Source: Vibrio hyugaensis (lineage in GTDB: Bacteria; Pseudomonadota; Gammaproteobacteria; Enterobacterales; Vibrionaceae). Taken from it: DNA of 64,000 nucleotides. The stretch is from contig NZ_CP025794.1 of assembly GCF_002906655.1 (NCBI RefSeq), positions 1,178,001 through 1,242,000 on the forward strand, given 5' to 3'. The position numbers and the translations under genes are program-made. Shown in pieces: positions 56,378 to 63,790 of the stretch (the stretch's first letter is position 1; every line of letters begins with the position of its first letter). A model generated the notes under the pieces. The model was not told the origin of the DNA, made no database searches, and saw only the letters and a list, made by a program, of their open reading frames with translations.

Positions 56378-57169
56378 ATGCGTGAAAACCGCTCAGAATT
56401 CTACGGCAAACTGTGCTTGATCACAGGTGCCGGACAAGGGATTGGCCTAGCATGTACTAAAAGCTTATTAGACCAAGGGGCGCATGTTATTGCTTGCGAT
56501 GTGACTCAAGCAACATTGGATGAACTACAACAAAGCTTATCGACCAACCAGCAACAATGCACCACATTACTTCCGTTTGATCTATCCGATCCACATGCGA
56601 TCCTCAATGCCTGCCAGAACCTCCAGCAGGACAACCTCATCCCAGAGCTCATCATCACTTGTGCTGGCACATTACACCTCGCCTCTATTCTCGAACTGCC
56701 GTTTGAAGCGCTCAATAAAACCCTAGATATCAACTTAAAAGGCACCATGCTACTCACCCAACAGCTTGCAAAAATGTTGGTCGAAAACAGCAGAAAAGGC
56801 GCGATTGTCGCAGTCGGATCAAATGCCGCAGACACACCACGCGTGAAGATGTCCGCCTACTGCACATCTAAAGCTGGCCTGCACATGTGGATGCAATGTT
56901 TGGGATTAGAACTGGCAGAGCATGGCATTCGCTGCAACATTGTTAGCCCCGGCTCGACCAGAACACCAATGCAAGAGCAAATGTGGAATGAATCTTATGG
57001 CGAGCGAGAAACGGTTCAAGGCAACTTAGCGTCGCATCGAATTGGCATCCCGTTAAACAAAATTGCCGAAACCAAGGACATCACCAATGCGATTGAATTT
57101 TTACTCAGTGGTAAATCGGGCCATATCACCATGCATGATTTGAGAGTGGATGGCGGAGCAACCTTATGA
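56378..57169 (+). CDS. 2,3-Dihydro-2,3-dihydroxybenzoate dehydrogenase (EntA/VibA type)
   Basis: A 263-residue short-chain dehydrogenase giving 2,3-dihydroxybenzoate with NAD+ as acceptor. The Rossmann motif is ITGAGQGIGLAC near residues 15-26, the active-site pair is YCTSKAG (Tyr and Lys) near 160, with the serine in VAVGSNAADTP. ATG at 56378 follows GGGAGAAGG; an upstream TTG frame is less likely. It completes the dihydroxybenzoate pathway together with the minus-strand operon. Confidence 0.9.
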   Translation: MRENRSEFYGKLCLITGAGQGIGLACTKSLLDQGAHVIACDVTQATLDELQQSLSTNQQQCTTLLPFDLSDPHAILNACQNLQQDNLIPELIITCAGTLHLASILELPFEALNKTLDINLKGTMLLTQQLAKMLVENSRKGAIVAVGSNAADTPRVKMSAYCTSKAGLHMWMQCLGLELAEHGIRCNIVSPGSTRTPMQEQMWNESYGERETVQGNLASHRIGIPLNKIAETKDITNAIEFLLSGKSGHITMHDLRVDGGATL

Positions 57170-57193
57170 TTCTCTGCCAAAATATCGGAAAGT

Positions 57194-57916
57194 TTAACCG
57201 TAAAATTTGGGGTGCATGCCCTTCTCTAACTTGCGCCTCACTTTATAGGACACATCAGCTAATGTGATTTTGCCTGAGTTCTTGCGGTCAATCCCTGCGT
57301 TTTGGCGATAAGCGATCGAGCCTTTCTTGAAAAGCACATGTGTTGGCGGTTGGCCGATTGCAGCAGGATAAAGGATCGCCATATACACATCCTCAAGACA
57401 CGCCATGTCATTTCGGTATGGCATAAAGTACGCTTTGACATAGTCAAGCTGCTCCAGAGCACTCATTTTAGCCAACTTCTTTGTACTTGTTCCTAGAGCT
57501 TCTGCGGTTGAAGGCATAAATTGAATTAACCCTGTTGCACCGCTTCCCGATCCATTTTTAATACTTGGGCTAAATGTCTCTGCTGTTTCAAATGCCATGC
57601 AAGCCATCAAATGATTAGGATCGATATTGAGCTCTTTAGAAATGTCGTTAACCTTGATTTTGAACTCTACCGAGACGCGATTTCCCCAAGCAAGGGCACC
57701 GGTAGTTGGAACCGAAAAAGACGCTGAAGAAACATCACTTTTTTTAAGGGATAAAGATGAAGGTGAAAAAATGTTCAGGTTTTTCGAATTCTTATCTATC
57801 AACCTGTTTTGAAAGGAAAAAACCTTATCTTTTTTGTGCTTAAGCTTTTCGATTTTTAATAGCTGATACAATCGCTTAGAAACCGTTTTCACGATACAAC
57901 CACATTTGGAAAACAT
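57194..57916 (-). CDS. Transglycosylase (SLT/lysozyme-like) protein without signal peptide
   Basis: A 240-residue protein. Residues 1-75 are basic and low in structure, with no export signal. From about 85 onward it has a lysozyme-like fold: KVNDISKELNIDPNHLMACM, FETAETFSPSIKNGSGSGAT, GLIQFMPSTAEALG and AYFMPYRNDMACLEDVYMAI. The glutamate in AFETAETFSP is the likely catalytic acid. Such signal-less enzymes occur in phage tails, endolysins and type VI effectors. It converges on the DHB dehydrogenase gene and lies at the border of the accessory region; its role is undetermined. Confidence 0.65.
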   Translation of the reverse strand: MFSKCGCIVKTVSKRLYQLLKIEKLKHKKDKVFSFQNRLIDKNSKNLNIFSPSSLSLKKSDVSSASFSVPTTGALAWGNRVSVEFKIKVNDISKELNIDPNHLMACMAFETAETFSPSIKNGSGSGATGLIQFMPSTAEALGTSTKKLAKMSALEQLDYVKAYFMPYRNDMACLEDVYMAILYPAAIGQPPTHVLFKKGSIAYRQNAGIDRKNSGKITLADVSYKVRRKLEKGMHPKFYG

Positions 57917-58126
57917 GTCCCAAACTGTAATCCATTTCTCACTCTTTTAATATCAGTATCAGTTATGAGGCACAAAAATGTGAGGTAGATCTGCAAGCTT
58001 TATAAGAAATGGAAAGTTTATAAATAATGTTGTTTGAAAAGTATACTCAGCGTTTTTCTATACGTTGAAAACAATGAGAAATTTGTTTATGAGTTCAATC
58101 TGAAATGGGTAGTGTTTATTCCTAGT

Positions 58127-59254
58127 CTAGCGCCCCTTAAACAGCACCCCTCTATGATGGCCAAGGTAATATTTATGGCTATTGTGGACGTGAAAAAACA
58201 TGTCTTCGTGTAGACCAAGAGCTTCTGGTTTTTCTAGGTAACGTGATATTAAAACTTTTCCTTTATCATCAAATGATATGAAACCGAGATCGAATGCTTT
58301 ATCCAGATTAGGAAGTAGCAATAATCCGTTGAACTTATCTAATCGTTCTTCGTTGTTGGAATCTCGCCACGGTTTAATATGCGACGCTAACAGTAATTGG
58401 GTATTCTTAAACCCGGTAACAGTGCAACCTCCCCACATATCAATGAGCTTGTTTCTAAAATGACCTTGTCCCATTCTGGTGTTTACCAAAATTGTCTTTT
58501 CAGTTGTGCTTAGTTGCTTGTCATTCATTATGTGTCGGATATCTGCATTCACATCAATTTGGGCTAAGTCAGCAAGAAAGGTGTCGTAGTGAGACAATGC
58601 TGCACTATACATACCCTTGCCTTTTATATCGCGCACTTGAAACTCTGGTAACTGCACCGCTTGTTTCTTATAACTCTTAAAGTCTGAATAAGACTTTATT
58701 TCTGTGATAGATGCTTCTATTTTTCCGGCATCCATCAACCAGTTAGAAATTGAACCACGGACTGCTCCTAAGTAGTTCTTTGCCGTTTTCTCTGATTTAC
58801 CCAAATCAAGTAACCATTGATAAAACAATGAAGATAAGTCTGATAAGTTGGAAACAAGTGCTTCTTTCAATTCATTCGAGACTATGTAGCTATTCATATA
58901 TTCGAATAGCTCATCATCAACGTAAGCGTATGAAATGGCCTTTGATGAGTACCTTTTTGTATTTTCTATGGAATAGCCTTCATTATAAGAGTGATGCCAG
59001 AACCCCTCACTTCTCAAAAAGAAAAAAGGGTTCTCAGGTGTGTTTCGATCATTCCCTATTGCTAAGTTTTCGAAGTGATGTGTGAATCGCTCTTTAAGAA
59101 CAGAATTAAGTTCAATCTTGTTTGAAACGATATGTCCAGCCTGCATCAAATCCATAACGGCAAGAAGCATACACACTTTGTGAGGACTCTTTTTTCCGTT
59201 TGAACTATTCACGTTCAAATTACTGAATTTATCAGCATAATGTTGGAGAGACAC
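58127..59254 (-). CDS. HNH endonuclease with N-terminal recognition-like domain
   Basis: A 375-residue protein. The C-terminal 110 residues are an HNH_2-type nuclease: CTVTGFKNTQLLLASHIKPW, then RLDKFNGLLLLPNLDKAFD and GFISFDDKG. The N-terminal 110 residues (GKKSPHKVCMLLAVMDLMQ) look like the winged-helix part of McrA-like nucleases. The middle (FYQWLLDLGKSEKTAKNYLG) resembles the core-binding helices of tyrosine recombinases. The start is GTG at 59254: AAGGA lies six nt upstream and the codon begins two nt after the methyltransferase stop. Probably a defence nuclease acting with the methyltransferase; inference. Confidence 0.78.
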   Translation of the reverse strand: MSLQHYADKFSNLNVNSSNGKKSPHKVCMLLAVMDLMQAGHIVSNKIELNSVLKERFTHHFENLAIGNDRNTPENPFFFLRSEGFWHHSYNEGYSIENTKRYSSKAISYAYVDDELFEYMNSYIVSNELKEALVSNLSDLSSLFYQWLLDLGKSEKTAKNYLGAVRGSISNWLMDAGKIEASITEIKSYSDFKSYKKQAVQLPEFQVRDIKGKGMYSAALSHYDTFLADLAQIDVNADIRHIMNDKQLSTTEKTILVNTRMGQGHFRNKLIDMWGGCTVTGFKNTQLLLASHIKPWRDSNNEERLDKFNGLLLLPNLDKAFDLGFISFDDKGKVLISRYLEKPEALGLHEDMFFHVHNSHKYYLGHHRGVLFKGR

Positions 59255-59256
59255 TA

Positions 59257-59859
59257 CTAATCCTTCTCTTGCTTTGAAATAACCACAGTCTGCCAATGAA
59301 CATCATCACGCTTGAGTTGGTCGTCACTGTCCGAGACATGCCTTACCATAAGCGCACTGTTCTTTGCCAGTTGTTCTAACTCTTGAACAGAGACAGGGTA
59401 AGCTTTGCGCCCATCAGTGAACTCTCCATGGCGAAGACTAATGACCAATCGGCCATTAGGCGCAAGCAGATTAGAGAGCTTACGAAAAGCACGCTCACGA
59501 TGAGAAGTCGCAAGATGCATCCAAACCGCACTCACCAATATCAGATCAAAGCGAAGCCCCAAGTTGGTGGTTTTCTCAAGAACAGGCAAGGTATCATCAA
59601 GCCAAGTAACCAAATCACCCGTCGCAACTTTACCAAGCTTTAGTAAAGATTCCGCAGGCTCAAGAGCAATCACCTCACAGCCTTGCTCCGACATCCATTT
59701 CGCATCTCGCCCAGACCCCGCTCCCACATCCAATATCCGATCGCCTGCATGAGGCCAAAAAGCCTGCCAGCTCGCGTGAACATTCTCAAATGTCGTCGAG
59801 TTGTATTGCTCCACTAATGAGCTCGCATTTTGGTTATAGAAATTGAAGGTAGAGGACAT
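59257..59859 (-). CDS. Class I SAM-dependent methyltransferase, small
   Basis: A 200-residue methyltransferase. Motif I is ILDVGAGSGRDAKWM near residues 43-57, the acidic motif II is VIALEPAESLL, and FDLILVSAVWMHL is the motif IV region. It has no DPPY or NPPF catalytic motif of DNA N-methyltransferases and no PC motif of cytosine-5 enzymes, so a DNA target is not indicated. It precedes the HNH gene and is translationally coupled to it (two-nt gap). The substrate is unknown. Confidence 0.8.
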   Translation of the reverse strand: MSSTFNFYNQNASSLVEQYNSTTFENVHASWQAFWPHAGDRILDVGAGSGRDAKWMSEQGCEVIALEPAESLLKLGKVATGDLVTWLDDTLPVLEKTTNLGLRFDLILVSAVWMHLATSHRERAFRKLSNLLAPNGRLVISLRHGEFTDGRKAYPVSVQELEQLAKNSALMVRHVSDSDDQLKRDDVHWQTVVISKQEKD

Positions 59860-60142
59860 AAAGGTAAGACTGCAATTGAACTGAACACATAGTAAGTGCT
59901 ATTGATTGCAAAGACTAGAAGGTAGTGCAAAAGTTGTAGGAGACGTTGCTTCAAAGTTCACTCGCTAAAAAGTGGACCAAACGAGCACCGAGAGTAAAGC
60001 GATTTGCTTGCGATGCAATCATACCTATTCGGGAATCTACAATTTCTTAGTTTTATATCCAACTTCTTGGCAAGATAAACAAAAAATTGGTTTTCAAGTC
60101 CTTGCCATCATTCCAATTGATTGATTTTTATTGAAAATAAAA
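59860..60142. other. Divergent intergenic region before the toxin gene
   Basis: About 280 bp with no gene. It holds the methyltransferase promoter on the minus strand. The right end is A+T rich and could hold activator sites for the sigma-54 promoter at 60143, but no clear repeat is visible. Confidence 0.4.
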
Positions 60143-60158
60143 TGGCATACTTTCTGCT
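60143..60158 (+). promoter_or_regulatory. Sigma-54 promoter of the toxin gene
   Basis: TGGCATACTTTCTGCT has -24 GG and -12 GC exactly 10 nt apart and matches TGGCACG-N4-TTGCT closely. Transcription would start near 60169, just before the GTG at 60197. Sigma-54 with a VasH-type activator controls several type VI secretion genes in Vibrio. Confidence 0.7.
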
Positions 60159-60196
60159 GATTAGAGTGATGATTGGTTTTCACTTTAGGTATCAGT

Positions 60197-62806
60197 GTGT
60201 CATACAAAATTCTTCCGCTTTCGGAAGTGATGTCTCATGAATTCGGTTTGATAGAAGGCGATCTCCATAACCTTGTGGAAGCTGATGTTGCCTCTGTCAC
60301 CCCTTCTCATCTTACTTTTGAACAGCTAAAGCAACATCTCTACGAAGGCAAGCTCGTACTCGTGAGTGATACGCCTCAAACTCCCGCGTTACTCAGCTAC
60401 AACGATCCAGTTGGTTCTAAAACTTGGAGGCTAAACTCTGAGGTTATCCCAGCATTCTCTGATGATGCCGCTGATAATTTGTTAGCAAAAACGAAAATCA
60501 CCAGAACAACGGGAGGGTACAGCTCTTGTATTGGGGATACCTCGGCGCTAGAGCGGGTTTATACGCCGCAGCCAATCGCAGCCGAAAGTGAAGAGGAAAT
60601 CACCAAGGAATTTGAGTACAGCTTTGAAGTTGGCTGCTCAGATACCACCGTAAGGAAAATGGTGCACAGTGACTTTGCTATAGCGAAAACTGAAAATGAG
60701 AACGCGGTGACCCGCTGGGAACAAGCCAATACCGAGCAAGGTACCCGCTACACGGCGTTATGTGCATTCGATGAGCCAAAACGCCTAAATATCCATATTG
60801 CTGATGACAATCTAGGACTGACGCCATTGGAAGCCGTCACCTTACAAAAAGCTGGTAGCCATAAGGTTGATGAAGGGTTCATACCTGTCGTCCCTGCCGT
60901 GCGTTTGGGTGAACGCTTAGGGTTGCCTACAGAAGGCTATTACTACCACTTTAATGATGGCGAACTTGTCCAAGAATACAAAATTCTTGGGGAAAAAAAA
61001 TGGGCGTTTTACGCTACGCAATCTACACAAGACACGCTAAATGACGAGCGCGGCTTTACCAAAGATCAAAGCGCCATTTTGGTGTATTGGAAATTAGCCG
61101 ACAAAATCATCGAGAATCAATACATCATTTATCTTGAGCGCCAAATCACGCGTGAAGAGCTAGATAACCTCAGCGAAGATTGGCTGAGTGAAAACGGGAT
61201 AAAGTTGGATATCCCCACACTGTTTGATGTGGTCAAACAGCCGGAAGAAGAACGCTCAGAAGATAACAACGATGAAGCGGAAGCAGAACAAACCGCAGCA
61301 ACGCACATCGTAGTTGCGGGAGAAACCTGGCAGAGCATAGCTGAACTGTATGGTATGGGAGCTAAAGCCTTGCTCTCGCTTAACCCAGTGTTTGAGGCCG
61401 ATCCTCTGTCACTCGCGATCGGTGATGAAATTGTTGTTGCTGAGACACAGCAGCAACAAATACCGGACAAAAAGAACACCTTTCCGCCACTGCGCCCGCA
61501 AACCTACAACAACATCCGCAACAGTCATTACCAGCACAGCGATCCATTGCTTGGGTTGACCAAATATCGAGCCATCAACGCCGCCGATTGCGTAGAAGGC
61601 GATGTGGCCATCCTTAACTTAAAAGACGTCATGAGTTCGCTCGTGTTCGCTAAATCCTGCACCAGACCAAAAGGATGTATTGAAATTGGCGATCAGCAAG
61701 AGTCCATCAGTAACTTTGGCTCATGGTCGTTTTTTTCACAAGCGAACGCAGCCGTTCCCGCGGTAATTCCAGCCATTCAGGCGACACAAGCACAGATGGC
61801 CATAGGCAGTTCCGCAGCTGTCGCCGGTTCACCAGAACAAACGCAACAAACCCAAACCGCGGCGATGCAGTTAGATAAACTGGCCGGCACATTGAAAGAC
61901 AAAATCGTCGAGGGCTACCGCTGGCAAGTAGAAGGCATTGGCGCTCTATTTGCAATGCAACAAAGCTTATTTGGTGATAACACCCAATACACAGACCAAG
62001 ATTTACGCCAAGTGACTACGGCGCAAAGCCGAATTCGTGTCCACATAACAGAGCCAAAAGATGGGGAGTTTTATCCACACGTGCAGGGTTATCATGTAGA
62101 CGACACGCGCATCCCCATCAAATACGTAAAACAGGGAAATAATGGCCAGCTGTCCGTTGCGATTGAAAAGAACGGACCAACCATCTATTGGACGCCAGAA
62201 GAAAACGGCGAAGCAAGTTGGCAAAGCACGCCAGATCATAGTGATGGGTTTGAAAAAGACGATATACTGGTCACGCCAATCCACTCGGATAGCGATGCGA
62301 ACGTCACCGTCACGCCTGCGCCAGAAGAGAAAGACTGGCGTGATGCGATCTTAGTGCTCCCTGAAAGCTCAGGTATTGCACCGCTTTATGTGGTTTATAA
62401 AGAAAGCCCGAGAGATAAGCCTGGTGTTGTTACAGGCAAAGGCGAAGACATCTTTGGAATTTGGTTAGCAGATGCGGGTAAAGACTTAGGTGCTCCAATA
62501 CCCTCCCAAATCGCTGATAAGCTAAGAGGAAGAGAGTTCAGTAGCTTTGATGCGTTCCGAAAAGCATTCTGGTTAGAGGTATCTCAAGACAGCGGTTTAA
62601 AGGGACAATTTAATGCACAAAACCAAATTCGAATCGGGTTAGGGAAAGCACCGAAAGCAAGAAGTCGAGATAAAGTAGGAAAGAGAAAATCTTTTGAGCT
62701 ACATCATGTAGATGAAGTGCAGAATGGCGGCAAGGTTTACGACTTAGATAACTTAAAAGTGACCACACCCAAAAATCATATTGATATTCATAGAGGTATG
62801 AAGTGA
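60197..62806 (+). CDS. Polymorphic toxin: MIX-like, LysM, pyocin-S and E-colicin DNase domains
   Basis: An 869-residue protein. Numbering from GTG 60197: a MIX-like segment near 230-260 (LGLPTEGYYYHFNDGELVQE); an acidic linker; a LysM domain near 370-412 (HIVVAGETWQSIAELYGM); an Ala/Gln-rich helical stretch near 520-565; an S-type pyocin domain near 610-740 (RIRVHITEPKDGE, AILVLPESSGIAPLYVVYK); and a C-terminal colicin E-type HNH DNase near 742-869 ending in FELHHVDEVQNGGKVYDLDN and HIDIHRGMK. The GTG is preferred to a TTG at 60173 because AGG lies seven nt upstream and transcription should start near 60169. Likely a type VI secreted antibacterial DNase; no receptor-binding colicin part is seen. 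The stop overlaps the immunity start (GTGA). Confidence 0.88.
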   Translation: MSYKILPLSEVMSHEFGLIEGDLHNLVEADVASVTPSHLTFEQLKQHLYEGKLVLVSDTPQTPALLSYNDPVGSKTWRLNSEVIPAFSDDAADNLLAKTKITRTTGGYSSCIGDTSALERVYTPQPIAAESEEEITKEFEYSFEVGCSDTTVRKMVHSDFAIAKTENENAVTRWEQANTEQGTRYTALCAFDEPKRLNIHIADDNLGLTPLEAVTLQKAGSHKVDEGFIPVVPAVRLGERLGLPTEGYYYHFNDGELVQEYKILGEKKWAFYATQSTQDTLNDERGFTKDQSAILVYWKLADKIIENQYIIYLERQITREELDNLSEDWLSENGIKLDIPTLFDVVKQPEEERSEDNNDEAEAEQTAATHIVVAGETWQSIAELYGMGAKALLSLNPVFEADPLSLAIGDEIVVAETQQQQIPDKKNTFPPLRPQTYNNIRNSHYQHSDPLLGLTKYRAINAADCVEGDVAILNLKDVMSSLVFAKSCTRPKGCIEIGDQQESISNFGSWSFFSQANAAVPAVIPAIQATQAQMAIGSSAAVAGSPEQTQQTQTAAMQLDKLAGTLKDKIVEGYRWQVEGIGALFAMQQSLFGDNTQYTDQDLRQVTTAQSRIRVHITEPKDGEFYPHVQGYHVDDTRIPIKYVKQGNNGQLSVAIEKNGPTIYWTPEENGEASWQSTPDHSDGFEKDDILVTPIHSDSDANVTVTPAPEEKDWRDAILVLPESSGIAPLYVVYKESPRDKPGVVTGKGEDIFGIWLADAGKDLGAPIPSQIADKLRGREFSSFDAFRKAFWLEVSQDSGLKGQFNAQNQIRIGLGKAPKARSRDKVGKRKSFELHHVDEVQNGGKVYDLDNLKVTTPKNHIDIHRGMK

Positions 62807-63060
62807 GTAAAAAATGCATAACGGACTATAACGAAGCCGAGTTCTTGCGCTTTGTGGAAGATATTTTTAAAGAGAATGCATCAGATTCAGATGACGTTCT
62901 TGACGAGCTGCTCGATATTTTTGAGGAAATAACCGGGCACCCTGATGGAACGGACTTAATTTACTACCCAGAGAACCCTGGTGAAGATACTCCTGAAGGG
63001 ATAGTAAGAATAGTGAAAGATTGGCGTGCTAGCCAGGGGCTTCCTTGCTTCAAAAAGTAA
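62803..63060 (+). CDS. Colicin E-type DNase immunity protein (Im family)
   Basis: An 85-residue acidic protein that resembles Im7/Im9: ITDYNEAEFLRFVEDIF, LLDIFEEITGHPDGTDLIYY (the DNase-contact helix and Tyr pair) and EGIVRIVKDWRASQGLP. It binds the DNase exosite and keeps the producer safe. GTG at 62803 overlaps the toxin stop by 4 bp (GTGA), so the two are made together. It is the cognate immunity of the toxin immediately upstream. Confidence 0.93.
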   Translation: MSKKCITDYNEAEFLRFVEDIFKENASDSDDVLDELLDIFEEITGHPDGTDLIYYPENPGEDTPEGIVRIVKDWRASQGLPCFKK

Positions 63061-63305
63061 TGAAAATTGTTATTGAAAAATTCGACAAACAGACTGAATT
63101 ACTCGTTTCAGCGTTAGCTATTGAAAAAGAACACCTTGATGTCATTGCTCAAGTATTAGGGTTAAAAGAAGATGATATTCAGTTCCTAACAAGTGGAGCT
63201 GGCGGCTTTGATATTAGTGACGCGCAAGCTTTAGACATAGAGAAGTTGATTGATAAATGCTTCTATGACCCAGAGTATGATTATCAGTTAGGTACTACTG
63301 ACTAA
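63060..63305 (+). CDS. Small acidic protein, probable additional immunity protein
   Basis: An 81-residue acidic protein: KIVIEKFDKQTELLVSALAI, VIAQVLGLKEDDIQFL and DISDAQALDIEKLIDKCFYD. ATG at 63060 overlaps the stop of the Im gene (TAATG); a TTG frame five codons earlier is weaker. It looks like the small acidic immunity proteins found downstream of polymorphic toxin genes and is unlike the Im protein. No toxin that would match it is present here. Function is inferred from context only. Confidence 0.65.
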   Translation: MKIVIEKFDKQTELLVSALAIEKEHLDVIAQVLGLKEDDIQFLTSGAGGFDISDAQALDIEKLIDKCFYDPEYDYQLGTTD

Positions 63306-63327
63306 ATATGAGAAAACCTCTGTTCCA

Positions 63328-63564
63328 ATGAATTTATCACAAATAGTACTAGACAATAGGCATTTAGATCCTGATTTAACGATTTACATTGATAGTGCAT
63401 GGAGCCCTGAATCTAGCATTTTACTTTGCACAGAGCCAGAGGATGGAAGCTCACCGGAGGGGTATGACTACTTCTTAGAGGTATTTATACTGCAAGAATT
63501 ATTTGAAGATGTCCCTGAAATCACCGTCGAGAGAATCATCAAATATGCTCAAGATGATGCTTAA
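63328..63564 (+). CDS. Small acidic protein, third gene of the toxin-immunity cluster
   Basis: A 78-residue acidic protein: DPDLTIYIDSAWSPESSILL, EGYDYFLEVFILQELFED and RIIKYAQDDA. It follows the previous gene by 22 nt. A 7-codon ORF (ATG at 63308) ends in TGA overlapping this ATG (ATGA), which may couple translation. The YFLEVF pattern is seen in small immunity-like proteins; a specific partner is unknown. A terminator follows. Confidence 0.6.
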   Translation: MNLSQIVLDNRHLDPDLTIYIDSAWSPESSILLCTEPEDGSSPEGYDYFLEVFILQELFEDVPEITVERIIKYAQDDA

Positions 63565-63596
63565 TATTAGTTTTACTTTGCTTCAGTGAGTAAACA

Positions 63597-63622
63597 GAAG
63601 GCGTCACAATGACGCCTTTCTC
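63597..63622 (+). terminator. Terminator of the toxin-immunity cluster
   Basis: AAGGCGTCA-CAA-TGACGCCTT followed by TCTC, about 30 nt past the last small gene. The stem is strong, the T-run weak. Confidence 0.7.
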
Positions 63623-63790
63623 GCTTATCGCGATTGAACTTTTTACAAATTTAGCACAGACATCACTACTGTATTTTTGGACAGAAACGTGTCATGCATT
63701 TCGCTAAATTAGCAGCACGTAAATTACTTGAAGTATTGCGTATCTTGCAAACCTGTTAGCCCAATTACCTCATGCACGACACTAACTCAA
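63623..63790. other. Intergenic region, no gene seen
   Basis: About 170 bp between the terminator and the end of the minus-strand partial gene. I see no RNA gene, repeat or promoter that can be defended. Confidence 0.3.

Noticed and set aside
59254..59296. Upstream start for the HNH gene at 59296
   Set aside because: It would overlap the methyltransferase by 40 bp; GTG at 59254 has an ideal AAGGA site and begins right after that gene's stop.
58127..59859. Classic restriction-modification system
   Set aside because: The methyltransferase lacks the DPPY/NPPF or PC catalytic motifs of DNA methylases, so only a looser defence-pair idea is kept.
60197..62806. Secreted S-type pyocin or colicin bacteriocin
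   Set aside because: No receptor-binding or TonB-box translocation part and no lysis gene nearby; the MIX-like and LysM parts point to type VI delivery. Not fully excluded.
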